Shown here piece after piece: positions 36,227 to 46,543 of a stretch of 64,000 bases of DNA; position 1 is the first letter of the stretch; the number at the start of each line of letters is the position of its first letter. Where the stretch lies: NCBI RefSeq assembly GCF_902459485.1, contig NZ_LR699120.1, positions 310,001-374,000 of the forward strand. Reading direction: 5' to 3'. Source of the DNA: Aquicella siphonis (GTDB lineage: Bacteria > Pseudomonadota > Gammaproteobacteria > DSM-16500). Made by a program: the position numbers and the translations under genes. The notes beneath the pieces were generated by a model. The model saw nothing but the letters and a program-made list of their open reading frames with translations. It ran no database searches and was not told the origin of the DNA.

Positions 36227-38038
36227 TCACAGGATGACACAACAACCTTTCTTTTTTGCCGGTTTATCATTGACAGCTAATGTAATGGGCATTTCATCAC
36301 TATCGCGATGAGACGACTCAAAGAACGCAGACTTGTTCTCCCGTATTTTTTCATTGCCTATGACTTGCAGACGCCTTCTGAAATTTTCCGCGTCTTCGGA
36401 ACCTTTGTCGAGCTGACAGCAAATATCATCAGCAATGCTTTTTGAATGTGCCGTATCGATATGACACATGTTAGTCATGCATCGATTATGAGTGAACGCC
36501 GGGTAATAGGGAAGCTGCAAGATTTCGCAATGAAACCGGTTTAGCAGCATGCTGCGGTCGATTTCGATCTGGTGGCGTTCATACCACTTGTGCAAAGCGG
36601 CAATAAAAGCATCGAACTCATTTCCATAAATCTTTCTGTAATCAACGTCTGTGGGAACGTATTTTCCCCAATGCGGTTTGGCATGGAGAGGGCCGCGCAT
36701 AAAATAATCCGCCATGTTTTGTTTGAATTCCGCATAACCTGCAATACCATTGCCGGATACCATATCAAGACCGCAGACATACTGACCTTTTTCATGTGCG
36801 CTGGTAGACAAACCGCCATTTGTGCCAGTGAACAAACGCAAATACACGGCATCGACAAGCGGATATTGTTTCTCATGCGCAAATTCAGTCAGGGTCGTCA
36901 CAATTTTCGATATGGCAGCCGTGATTTCTTCACAATCCTGCCCGACCTGGAACAAGTAATCCGCATCGTCAATGTCTCTGGGAAAGGCCGTCTGGTAATG
37001 CACCATGTGCCAGGGCCCCACTGAACGGGTATCTTTGTTGCCTATCGCGGATTGTGTCACCAGGTAGCGGGTGAAATATGGAATCAGATGCGGATAATCG
37101 CGCAATAAATCCGTAATCCGCAAGTTTCTTTCCAGATTAATCTGCAATTCCTGCCCAAGATGCGCGAGATAGGGGCAATTGTTTTCATCGGGTGTCGACT
37201 TGTCGACCGGTGTCCAGCAGTAAATGATGACATTATTATATCTTTCACTGGTCATCTCATTGGATTGATAGGTGGGAACGTACATGACACTCACATAGGG
37301 ATATTTCGAAAAAAGCCCTGCTTTGACCTTGCGGATAAAATCGGGAATATTGGATACATCCATGATGCATTCCATTTTTTTTGCCTTGGTGCATTCCAGT
37401 TCCACGTTTAGCACAATCCCGAACAATCCCAGGTTGGCTGCACGAATCGTATGAAAATCCGGATCGCTTTCATCTATCCTCACAATTTCTCCGTTGGGAA
37501 GACAAAGCGTGATCGCACGAATCAGGCCGCTGAAACCAGGTTGATCCCGGCCGGTGCCATGACCCGCGTTAGCGGACAAGCCGGCGACGGTGACATAGGG
37601 AATCAAGCTGGATGTCGGTAGTGCAAGATCATATTTTTCATAAAGCTTCTTATCCAGCTCGCCGATTTGCACACTTGCGCCTACGCTCATGATTTTGTCA
37701 TCGGATGTTTTTCTTATTCTGCGAAATTCCTTTCCGACCAGGCGGACAATCACATCCCCTTCCGCTCCCGGTGTGAATGAGAATGATTCACTGTATTCCT
37801 CATTCCTTCCGCCCGCCGCCGCTCTCAACAAAATCCGTTCATCCGGCTTTTTATCCTGGTTTAATTTGTGTATCAGTCTGATAACTGCCTGTAATGATGA
37901 AACATCATCAATATCAAGAACCATGGCTTGCGCGACGTTGAGATTTTCAGAAAAGTTTTTCCAGCCCTGCTGGACGCGGATTCCGTGGTTCTTGGCAAGA
38001 TCCGCCATCATTTCCATTTCACGTTCAGTAATAGGCAT
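36227..38038 (-). CDS. FAD-binding (PCMH) oxidase with C-terminal CaaX prenylation motif
   Basis: A 603-aa flavoprotein of the vanillyl-alcohol-oxidase/PCMH superfamily, nearest in feel to aldonolactone oxidases. The FAD-binding domain covers about residues 40-220, with GLSANAGHGTGRDQPGFSGL and GEIVRIDESDPDFHTIRAANLG. A substrate-cap domain follows, containing RLFTGTNGGLS. The protein ends PAKKKGCCVIL: a basic patch, a second cysteine and a Cys-aliphatic-aliphatic-Leu box, as in Rho/Ral GTPases. This suggests lipidation by a host geranylgeranyltransferase and delivery as an effector, which is inferred. The start at 38038 is set by AAGGAG; an in-frame GTG at 38056 is possible but lies upstream of that site. 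Confidence 0.82.
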   Translation of the reverse strand: MPITEREMEMMADLAKNHGIRVQQGWKNFSENLNVAQAMVLDIDDVSSLQAVIRLIHKLNQDKKPDERILLRAAAGGRNEEYSESFSFTPGAEGDVIVRLVGKEFRRIRKTSDDKIMSVGASVQIGELDKKLYEKYDLALPTSSLIPYVTVAGLSANAGHGTGRDQPGFSGLIRAITLCLPNGEIVRIDESDPDFHTIRAANLGLFGIVLNVELECTKAKKMECIMDVSNIPDFIRKVKAGLFSKYPYVSVMYVPTYQSNEMTSERYNNVIIYCWTPVDKSTPDENNCPYLAHLGQELQINLERNLRITDLLRDYPHLIPYFTRYLVTQSAIGNKDTRSVGPWHMVHYQTAFPRDIDDADYLFQVGQDCEEITAAISKIVTTLTEFAHEKQYPLVDAVYLRLFTGTNGGLSTSAHEKGQYVCGLDMVSGNGIAGYAEFKQNMADYFMRGPLHAKPHWGKYVPTDVDYRKIYGNEFDAFIAALHKWYERHQIEIDRSMLLNRFHCEILQLPYYPAFTHNRCMTNMCHIDTAHSKSIADDICCQLDKGSEDAENFRRRLQVIGNEKIRENKSAFFESSHRDSDEMPITLAVNDKPAKKKGCCVIL

Positions 38039-38279
38039 AGAATTCTCCTTATTCACGGGTTAATGAAAAATCATTCTTCGCATGCCTGAAGATCAAATGC
38101 GGAAATGCTTTCTTGTCCTGCTTCATTTCAAACTAACAAAGCCACATTAAGGAAAACTTAATCTGGCTTGTGCAAAATCCCGCTCACGCCGGGAGAAGTG
38201 TTATAAGGCACTGATTAAGTTGATTTAAACGCAAGGAATGAATTTTAGGCTTTTTATCAGGACCCGGAACGGCTATGCC

Positions 38280-40607
38280 TTAGCTTTCGAGCCTGATCAA
38301 GACATCCCGCGCATCAGAACGGCCATAGTCATCCACGACCCTGACGACATATTTCCCAGGCTGGGCATGCCATAAATATGATTTCTCGCGCGTAACCCTG
38401 CCCAGGAATGAGTCGTTCAGAAACCAATAAAGATTTCTGACGTCTGCGTCAACCACAGCCGTCAGCGGAACCACAGTTTTCCTGATAGCGGCAATACGCG
38501 CGACATAATTCACCTGTGACTGCGGAGAAATAATTTGCGGGGAAATGCCTGCGCCTGTTTTTGCACTCATGTCACACTCAGGATTGTAGGGGGGCGGCAA
38601 GCGTCTGTGCATCCCTGCGCGCCTGAAAATCCTGAGCAGATCGGACGGCCAAAATTCATAAATTTCAAAACGGGTGTTGCTGTCAAACCGGCAGGTTCTC
38701 AATCCGGTTTTACCATCAATCGCAATCTCCCTATGAATGTTGTCTGCCTTGATCGGCGACTGCCCGGGAATAAACCAGACTTTCTCTGTTTGACTGCAAT
38801 ATCGCGTCGGCAACATGCCGGACGATTTGCAGACATCCGCTTTCACCAGCCGCAGGTTTTTGGGTTGCTCCCAGTCCGTTGACGCAAGCCCTGTCTGTGT
38901 ACTGACGGCATTGGCGATGTCAAAAAATAGCGGCGCGGCCATTTCCTTTCCAATAAATGCGGGGTTTCCTTCATTATTAAAATTGCCAATCCACACGCCT
39001 AGCACATAAGGACCAAAAATCCCGAATGTCCAGGCATCCCGATAGCCGGATGACGTGCCGGTTTTCCACGCCACCGGAATTTTATTTCCTTGCAGCGTCT
39101 TATTGTTCCCGCCGGAGCCTTGAGCGTCCTTCAGGATATCCAGGACCAGGAAGCTTGCTTCAGGACTCAGAATACGTTTGTTTGCGACAGAATTATGATA
39201 GACAGAATCAATCCGCATGCGCACCGGCTTCCATATTCCCCGGTTAGCAAGCGCGGCATACAGGCTGATGAGTTCCTGCATCGTCATTTCCGCCCCCCCA
39301 AGAACCAGCGCGAGACCGTAATACGATTCAGACTTGAGACCATGAATTCCGGATTGTTCCAGAAATTGATACAGCGTCGGTTGTTTCAATTGCTCGGCGA
39401 GATAGACAGCGGGTATATTGCGGCTCAGGATTAACGCATCTTTTGCCTTGATCGGGCCAACGAAATCGTAATCAAAGTTTTCCGGATTGTAGCTTCCAAA
39501 ACTGTGCGGTACGTCTTTTAACACGGTCGCGGGATGTATCAATCCCTGATCCATTGCCAAGGCGTAAATGAAAGGTTTCAGGGTCGAACCAGGCGATCGC
39601 TTTATTGACGTACCATTGATTTGCCCGCCGATGGCGCTGTTAAAAAAATTAGCCGACCCAAGCAGCGCTTTTGTGCTCATGTCCCGTGTATCCACCAGCA
39701 TGACAGCCGCGTTCGTGACACCCAAACTCTGCTTGCGTGAAATATAATTCCTGGTCACCCTTTCAATTACTCTCTGTAAACGCAAATCCAGTGTTGTTTT
39801 GATATGATGGCTGCCGGCCGGTGCGTCAGCCAATACTTCATTGACAAAATGCGGGGCTAAAAACGGTGTGGAGTGTAAGCGGCGCATTTGCAAGGGCAAT
39901 GCCATCCATCCTTTCCTATCAGCATCCTCCGGATAAATAGTGAGCCAGCGTTCGTATAATTTATTACGAACTGTCCGCAGCACACCGCGGTCTTGCACAC
40001 GCTTGACCGGATTCTGCGGAATCACCGCGAGTGTTAATGATTCGGGCAGGGCCAGACCAGCCGCCGGTTTATCAAAATAAACAAGACTCGCTGCGCCGAC
40101 GCCTTCAATATTGTTTCCATAGGGAGCCAGATTCAAATACGCTTCCAGGATCTGGTCTTTGCTATAATGCATTTCCAGCTGGATCGCGCGCAGGATCTGG
40201 CTCAGCTTTCCACTTGGCGTTTTGGATTGAATTCCGTAACGAATACGCGCCACCTGCATGGTAATAGTTGACGCGCCCATGCGTCTTGGACCGCTGACAT
40301 AAGATCTCCACCCGGCCTTGATCAATGAAAGCGGATTGACGCCCGGGTGCCAGCGGAAATATTGGTCTTCCTCCAGCAAGGTGGCATTGACCAGGGCCGG
40401 CGAAATAGCAGATAACGGCGTGAACAGCCTGAACTTGCCATCCTGGCTCAGGGTCATGCGCAAGAGTTGATTATTGGCATCGTAAATCGCCTGGGAGAAG
40501 ACGACCCCGGAAAGAAGCGGAGGGATAGGCATAAAAAATAATAGCGCGCCCATGCTGACAAAAAGCAAAACTAGGATTAAGCTGATGCGCTTGATATGGC
40601 GGGTCAT
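38280..40607 (-). CDS. pbpC: Penicillin-binding protein 1C
   Basis: Bifunctional class A PBP of the 1C type, 775 aa: an N-terminal anchor helix, a GT51 glycosyltransferase (LLEEDQYFRWHPGVNPL, MGASTITMQVAR), a transpeptidase domain with SxxK in PGSTLKPFIYA, SxN in LSRN and KTGTSSGYRDAW, and a C-terminal BiPBP domain. It is divergent from the alpha-2-macroglobulin gene with 77 bases between, the same partnership as pbpC-yfhM in E. coli. A 32-base piece of its coding sequence (40416-40447) recurs at 22271-22302. Confidence 0.95.
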   Translation of the reverse strand: MTRHIKRISLILVLLFVSMGALLFFMPIPPLLSGVVFSQAIYDANNQLLRMTLSQDGKFRLFTPLSAISPALVNATLLEEDQYFRWHPGVNPLSLIKAGWRSYVSGPRRMGASTITMQVARIRYGIQSKTPSGKLSQILRAIQLEMHYSKDQILEAYLNLAPYGNNIEGVGAASLVYFDKPAAGLALPESLTLAVIPQNPVKRVQDRGVLRTVRNKLYERWLTIYPEDADRKGWMALPLQMRRLHSTPFLAPHFVNEVLADAPAGSHHIKTTLDLRLQRVIERVTRNYISRKQSLGVTNAAVMLVDTRDMSTKALLGSANFFNSAIGGQINGTSIKRSPGSTLKPFIYALAMDQGLIHPATVLKDVPHSFGSYNPENFDYDFVGPIKAKDALILSRNIPAVYLAEQLKQPTLYQFLEQSGIHGLKSESYYGLALVLGGAEMTMQELISLYAALANRGIWKPVRMRIDSVYHNSVANKRILSPEASFLVLDILKDAQGSGGNNKTLQGNKIPVAWKTGTSSGYRDAWTFGIFGPYVLGVWIGNFNNEGNPAFIGKEMAAPLFFDIANAVSTQTGLASTDWEQPKNLRLVKADVCKSSGMLPTRYCSQTEKVWFIPGQSPIKADNIHREIAIDGKTGLRTCRFDSNTRFEIYEFWPSDLLRIFRRAGMHRRLPPPYNPECDMSAKTGAGISPQIISPQSQVNYVARIAAIRKTVVPLTAVVDADVRNLYWFLNDSFLGRVTREKSYLWHAQPGKYVVRVVDDYGRSDARDVLIRLES
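40416..40447. repeat. 32-base exact duplicate, copy 2 (inside pbpC)
   Basis: Identical to 22271-22302. Here the bases encode QDGKFRLFTP on the minus strand, in the conserved stretch before the glycosyltransferase motifs of PbpC, so this copy is the probable source. Confidence 0.85.
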
Positions 40608-40684
40608 ATTGGTGACACCTTATGACACAAAAGCAGATTGCCGGTCAAGCCGATTAACAGGTTACTCAACCCAAAGGGCGGATT

Positions 40685-43600
40685 ATGCCAAACAAGATAT
40701 TCGTGAAGCTGGCAGCAGCCATGACAACTGCCTTCGCATCGCTGTTCGGCCGCCTCACCTGGAATACTCCCCCCTGGATCAACTACTTGCGGCATCATGC
40801 TCATGCCCGGCCCAAGAAATTCTGGGCTTCGGCGCTCATCTGCGCCGCACTCTCGGCCGCGTTAATCTATGGATTTTATTGGTATCATTCCCTGCCCCGG
40901 CCAGAGCGTGTCGTCGCGCAGCTTACCCCGCCCAAAATCACGCCCCTGGATACGCTGCTTGTTCCTGATGTACTGACGCTGGATTTTGGCATCCTCTCGA
41001 ATGGCAAGCTAAGTACCCGTCCGGTTGCACCGCTAGACTCCATTGGAAAACAAGTCGCCAAAGGCATTACGATCAGACCCGAGATTAAAGGGAAGTGGGT
41101 ATGGGATTCAGACAGCCGCCTTGTCTTTACGCCCGAAACCGACTGGCCGGCGGGGCAGCGTTACACGATCAGTTTTACCCGGGATTTCTTCACGCCTAAC
41201 GCAAACATGGCCAGTATGAATGCGTCTTTTGACACCTTGCCGTTTGAAGCCGCCGTCCAGGAATTCAAATTTTATCAAGACCCTCTCAATCCCCAGTTGC
41301 GGCAAGCTGTGGCAACCATCAACTTTAATTTTCCTGTCAATCCCGATAGCCTTGATAAAAACATTGCGCTGAAATGGCAAGCCGTTAAATCCGCCGGCAT
41401 GGAAAGCGGCCCCGCTTCGTTTCATTTTTCGCTTAACTATGATGAACACAAACGCACGGCTTATCTCCGCTCGGAATCCATTCCCCTGCCCTCGGCTGAA
41501 CGTTTTCTTGAGCTGACACTGAAAAAGGGCATCAAACCGTTGACCGGCACAGCTGAAACCACTGACACTATCACAGCAAAAGTGTTAGTGCCTGACGCAG
41601 GCAGTTATTTCAAGGTCACCCATGCCGCCACTTCCATTGTACGCAACCCGAAAGACAGACCTGAACAGATTTTGACTGTGGAAACCTCGCTAGGCATCAC
41701 GGACCCGGCATTAAATTCATCCCTGCAAGCCTATTTATTGCCGCGCGATTATCCAGCGACCGCATCCCTGGATGCGAAAAAAAATTATCCATGGCAAGAC
41801 CCAGGGGAAGTCACACCAGCCATCCTGGCATTAAGCAAACCACTGTCCCTGGAACCCGTTCCTTCCGACCGTGAATTTTCGGATATACATAGTTACCGAT
41901 ATCATGCCGATTCGCCCGGCTATGTTTATCTCAAGATACAGAAAGGCGCGCGTGGCTTTGGCGGCTTCGCATTGGCGAATGATTATTCCACCGTGCTTAG
42001 TGTCCCCGCTTACCCAAAGGAAATCACATTCTTGCATAAGGGCGCACTGCTTGCGCTGGGAACAGAAGAAAAACTGTCTGTGCTTGTGCGCGGCTTAAGC
42101 GCGGTCAAATTCAATATTGCCCGTGTACTGCCTGATGACATCAACCACCTTGTCACACAAACAGGCGGGGATTTCAGCAATCCGTTTTTTCTTGATCCCA
42201 ATTTCAATCAGGATAACATCAGTCAAGTCTTTTCCCGGATTCAGCCATTTGATGCGTCTGATCCAGGCAAGGAACAATACACCGCGCTGGATCTAGGCGG
42301 CTTCATGACCGCCGAATCCGATGGCAACGCTCCGCTGGGGTTGTTCCTGCTGCAGGCGGCGGGCTGGGACACAGTCAACAATTACGCGGTGGGCGCGCAG
42401 ACCAGTCGGCTCATTCTGATCACGGATTTGGGTCTGATTGTCAAAAACAATATCAACGGCACACACGATTTATACGTGCAATCCATCACCCGAGGATTGC
42501 CTGTCAGCAATGCAACCGTATCCATCCTCGGCAAGAACGGTCTGCCGCTTCTCACGCGCGCAACTGATGCGCAGGGACATGCCGGCTTTCCAGACCTGGG
42601 CGATTTCATCAATGAACGTGAACCCGCTGTTTATATCGTTAGAAACGGGAATGATGTTTCCTTTATTCCGTATAACCGCTATGACAGACAATTGAACTAT
42701 TCCCGTTTCGATACGGGCGGCCTTACCAGTAACAGTGAAAATCCCGCTGCGCTCACCGCTTATGTGTTCACAGACCGGGGACTTTATCGTCCGGGGGATA
42801 CTGCGCATATTGCCATGATAGTCAAACGTCCTTATGTGTTACCCCAGCCGGCTGGCCTGCCATTGCAGGCGACCGTCGTTGATCCGCGCGGCGTGACAGC
42901 CAAGGATGTCAAAATGACATTGGATGACAGCGGCTATCTCACGCTGGATTTTCAAACCCTGGCAACCTCCCCCACCGGACAGTATCAAGTCTATCTCTAT
43001 ATCGTAAAAGATAATCACGCCAGCAGTCTGATTGGTTCAACGACCCTGCGCGTGGAAGAATTTCTCCCTGACAGAATGCGAATTTCCACGCATTTATCCG
43101 CGGAACCTTCTCCGGGATGGATATCACCCCAGGCGCTCACAGCCAAAGTGGGACTATGGAATCTGTATGGCGCCCCGGCGGCGAACCGCCAGGTCAGCGG
43201 GAAAATGCTATTGTCTCCGCGCGCGGTCACCTTCAAGGATTTTCCGGATTACACTTTCATTGATCCCTTATTGAATCCCAAATCTCCCCCGAAAGTGTTT
43301 AACGAGACACTTTCTGACACACACACTGACAATCAGGGCCAGGCTGTCTTCGATCTCAAACTCGACCGGTTTGAAAAAGGCACGTATCAACTTAGTGTTT
43401 TTGTTGAAGGATATGAAGCGGAAGGCGGCCGCAGCGTGGCGGCCCAAACCACAGCGCTCATCAGTCCCCTGGATTATCTGGTGGGCTACAAACCTGACGG
43501 CGCCCTCAATTATATCAAGCAAAACAGTACTCGCAGCATACATTTCATTGCGGTCAATCCCCGTTTGAAACAACAGGAGTTGCCTGATCTGAAAATTTCG

Positions 43601-46444
43601 CTATTCAGGCTGCGCCCGGTGTCAACACTCATTAAAAAGGAAGACGGCACTTACCAATATCAGTCTGTTATTCAATCTTCGCAAATCAGCAGCCAGCCTT
43701 TCGCAATTCAGGAGCAAGGCACCGACTTTGCATTGCCGTCCGATGAAATCGGCGATTATCTGGTTTCCGTCGCGGATAGCAAAGACGCAGAATTAAGCCG
43801 GTTCAAATTTAGTGTGATAGGCAACAGCCAGCAGCCGCTGCCCAAAAACGCCGAGCTCAATGTCAAGTTGAATAAATCCGAATTCAACCCCGGTGAAGAG
43901 ATTGAAATGCAAATCATGTCTCCCTACTCGGGTTCAGGTTTGATTACCATTGAGCGCAACAAGGTTTATGCCGCACAATGGTTCAAAACCGACCAGACTT
44001 CATCCGTGCAAAAAATCCGAATACCAGCTGATTTTCAGGGAAACGGATATATCAACATCGCGTTTGTACGTGACCTGAATTCTCCGGAAATATTCATGAG
44101 CCCGCTTAGTTACAGCATCATGCCTTTTGCGGTCACCCATGAGAAGCAAGACATGCGCATTCAGCTGACCGCTCCCAAGCTGGTACGCCCCGGAGAAGAT
44201 CTCACCATGACGTATCAATCTGACAAGCCTGGAAAAATCATTGTCTTCGCCGTGGATGAAGGCATTCTGCAGGTATACGGATACCAGACACCCGATCCGC
44301 TGCAATTTTTCTTCGCCAAGCATGCGCTCGAAGTCAATACGATGCAAATCGTCGACCAGATACTGCCAAAATTCATTGCAGAACGTGAATTATCCGCTGT
44401 GGGCGGCGATGAGGGCGAAGCGGCGCTTAAAAGCAATCTGAATCCATTCAAGCGCAAGACTGAAGCGCCCGTCGTTTATTGGTCTGGGCTTGTAGATACC
44501 GATACCACACCCCGCAACCTGACATATCATGTTCCGGATTATTTTAACGGCGCATTAAGAGTAATGGCTGTTGCAGCGGGTGCAGATGCTGTTGGTTCGG
44601 CAGCTCAATCAACGGAAGTGCGCGGCTATTTTGTAATCAGTCCTAACGTACCGACTTTTGTCGCTCCAGGTGACACCTTTGAAGTAACTGCCGCCATTGC
44701 GAATAACATAGAAGGCTCCGGGGCGAACGCGCGCGTATCTGTGAGATTCGACGCTTCATCACAGCTGGAACTCCTGGATGCTTCTGATCAAGGCCTGATT
44801 GTGCCAGAAGGCGAAGAGCGCAGCGTGCGAATCAGGGTCCGCGCCAAATCCACGTTGGGCGCCGCAGAAATACGCTGTACGGCAGCCAAGGATGACAAGT
44901 CCAGCAGCATGGTATCCACACTAAGTGTGCGCCCATCATCCCCTTACTCGTCTTCCGTCACGAGCGGATTCACCAAGGATGCGCACGCCAGTCTGCCGCT
45001 TGATCGTATGCTTTACCAGGAGTTCCGTCATGTTGAAGCGGCAGCCTCACCCAGCCCGCTGATACTCGTGAGCGGATTAAAAAATTATCTCAATGATTAC
45101 CCCTATGGATGTGTCGAACAACTGGTCAGCAAGGCATTCCCCTGGCTGGCCATGGCAGACCAGCCGTGGTTTGCTGAAGACAAGGATTCCATCAGGGAAA
45201 AAATCCAGCAAACCATACAACTGTTAAGCCAGCGTCAAATGTCCAGCGGCGGTTTTAATTACTGGCCAGAAAACGGGTCGTCACAAGGCAACGATTTTGC
45301 CTCCGTTTATGCGATGCATTTTTTAACTGAAGCCCGATCACAAGGTTACAACATACCCAAGGATGTTTATTCAGCCGGGGTAGGATTTCTGAAAGAAGTT
45401 TCTGTCAGAACGCCTGCAGACCTTGATCAGGCGCGGGTTCAAGCCTATGCAATTTACCTCCTCACCCGTAATGAAATGATCACCACCAATTATCTGACGA
45501 ATCTGCAATTGGCGCTGGACCGGAATCCGGATCTTCACGCGCGCGACGATATCACCTATGCCTATATCGCCGCGACTTATCAATTACTGCAAAACGCGGC
45601 CGAAGCAGATAAATTCATACGCTACTTCAAGCCGCTTTCATTGATTGGCCAGGCTAATGATTTCTACAACGCCAATACCGTGAACGCGCAATATCTCTAT
45701 CTGATCGCAAAGCATTTTCCGCAGCGATTACAAGCACTGGATGACGCACTCGTCATGACACTGGTCAATGCATTGAATGATAACACCATGAGCACCATAC
45801 TTGCCGGCTATGCCACCCTGGCTTTAAACTCGTACGCTCAGTCTTCTTCTACGCCTGTTGCGAATGACAACATCACTATCAGGGAAGTTTTTGCTGATGG
45901 CAAGGAACATGAGCTTGCATCCACACCAGGACTATACAAGATAGTCTTGCCGGGCTTGCCTGCGCGCAAGATCAACTTTGATAACCCTGGCAGACAACCC
46001 ATGTTTTACCAGCTGATCCAGGAAGGATTCGACCGCGAACCGCCAAAAAAAATAATCAATCAAGGCATGGAAGTCATGCGCGAGTATCGCAGCGAAGAAA
46101 ACAATCCTGTGACCGGCATTCAGCTGGGTCGTGAACTTACCGTACACATCCGCGTCCGTTCTAATGATAATCGTTACCATGACAACATCGCGCTGATAGA
46201 CTTGTTACCCGGCGGATTCGAAGTCGTCGGCGATTCTATCCAAACGCAGGATATGGATTATGTTGACGTGCGCGAAGACCGAGTCATTTTCTTCACAGGT
46301 ATTGGGCCGGAATCCAGGGAAATCACTTATCGCATCAAAGCCACCACAAAAGGCCAATTCACCATTCCTCCGATAATGGGCGCGTCCATGTATAATCCCG
46401 GGATTAAATCCATGGGAGAAGCCGGAAAGATGTCGGTAGATTAA
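40685..46444 (+). CDS. Bacterial alpha-2-macroglobulin (membrane-anchored protease trap)
   Basis: A 1919-aa protein of the bacterial A2M family, which traps foreign proteases in the periplasm. It is longer than E. coli YfhM (about 1650). A hydrophobic helix at about residues 47-66 (after basic HHAHARPKKFW) anchors it; no lipobox is seen, unlike E. coli. MG domains include AYVFTDRGLYRPGDTAHIAM and VVYWSGLVDTDT. The thioester motif is YPYGCVEQLVSKAF with Cys1476, so covalent trapping is possible. The alpha-alpha barrel and receptor-like C-terminal domain follow. It is divergent from pbpC, consistent with a joint defence/repair role at the cell wall. Confidence 0.93.
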   Translation: MPNKIFVKLAAAMTTAFASLFGRLTWNTPPWINYLRHHAHARPKKFWASALICAALSAALIYGFYWYHSLPRPERVVAQLTPPKITPLDTLLVPDVLTLDFGILSNGKLSTRPVAPLDSIGKQVAKGITIRPEIKGKWVWDSDSRLVFTPETDWPAGQRYTISFTRDFFTPNANMASMNASFDTLPFEAAVQEFKFYQDPLNPQLRQAVATINFNFPVNPDSLDKNIALKWQAVKSAGMESGPASFHFSLNYDEHKRTAYLRSESIPLPSAERFLELTLKKGIKPLTGTAETTDTITAKVLVPDAGSYFKVTHAATSIVRNPKDRPEQILTVETSLGITDPALNSSLQAYLLPRDYPATASLDAKKNYPWQDPGEVTPAILALSKPLSLEPVPSDREFSDIHSYRYHADSPGYVYLKIQKGARGFGGFALANDYSTVLSVPAYPKEITFLHKGALLALGTEEKLSVLVRGLSAVKFNIARVLPDDINHLVTQTGGDFSNPFFLDPNFNQDNISQVFSRIQPFDASDPGKEQYTALDLGGFMTAESDGNAPLGLFLLQAAGWDTVNNYAVGAQTSRLILITDLGLIVKNNINGTHDLYVQSITRGLPVSNATVSILGKNGLPLLTRATDAQGHAGFPDLGDFINEREPAVYIVRNGNDVSFIPYNRYDRQLNYSRFDTGGLTSNSENPAALTAYVFTDRGLYRPGDTAHIAMIVKRPYVLPQPAGLPLQATVVDPRGVTAKDVKMTLDDSGYLTLDFQTLATSPTGQYQVYLYIVKDNHASSLIGSTTLRVEEFLPDRMRISTHLSAEPSPGWISPQALTAKVGLWNLYGAPAANRQVSGKMLLSPRAVTFKDFPDYTFIDPLLNPKSPPKVFNETLSDTHTDNQGQAVFDLKLDRFEKGTYQLSVFVEGYEAEGGRSVAAQTTALISPLDYLVGYKPDGALNYIKQNSTRSIHFIAVNPRLKQQELPDLKISLFRLRPVSTLIKKEDGTYQYQSVIQSSQISSQPFAIQEQGTDFALPSDEIGDYLVSVADSKDAELSRFKFSVIGNSQQPLPKNAELNVKLNKSEFNPGEEIEMQIMSPYSGSGLITIERNKVYAAQWFKTDQTSSVQKIRIPADFQGNGYINIAFVRDLNSPEIFMSPLSYSIMPFAVTHEKQDMRIQLTAPKLVRPGEDLTMTYQSDKPGKIIVFAVDEGILQVYGYQTPDPLQFFFAKHALEVNTMQIVDQILPKFIAERELSAVGGDEGEAALKSNLNPFKRKTEAPVVYWSGLVDTDTTPRNLTYHVPDYFNGALRVMAVAAGADAVGSAAQSTEVRGYFVISPNVPTFVAPGDTFEVTAAIANNIEGSGANARVSVRFDASSQLELLDASDQGLIVPEGEERSVRIRVRAKSTLGAAEIRCTAAKDDKSSSMVSTLSVRPSSPYSSSVTSGFTKDAHASLPLDRMLYQEFRHVEAAASPSPLILVSGLKNYLNDYPYGCVEQLVSKAFPWLAMADQPWFAEDKDSIREKIQQTIQLLSQRQMSSGGFNYWPENGSSQGNDFASVYAMHFLTEARSQGYNIPKDVYSAGVGFLKEVSVRTPADLDQARVQAYAIYLLTRNEMITTNYLTNLQLALDRNPDLHARDDITYAYIAATYQLLQNAAEADKFIRYFKPLSLIGQANDFYNANTVNAQYLYLIAKHFPQRLQALDDALVMTLVNALNDNTMSTILAGYATLALNSYAQSSSTPVANDNITIREVFADGKEHELASTPGLYKIVLPGLPARKINFDNPGRQPMFYQLIQEGFDREPPKKIINQGMEVMREYRSEENNPVTGIQLGRELTVHIRVRSNDNRYHDNIALIDLLPGGFEVVGDSIQTQDMDYVDVREDRVIFFTGIGPESREITYRIKATTKGQFTIPPIMGASMYNPGIKSMGEAGKMSVD

Positions 46445-46543
46445 GAACGCCTATTCATTGCACATCATCTCCCGGATCTGACTGGCCGGATGACAAGGCG
46501 GCCGCATTCACCCTGGGCTGTCAAGGTCAATCCTGATTTCACG

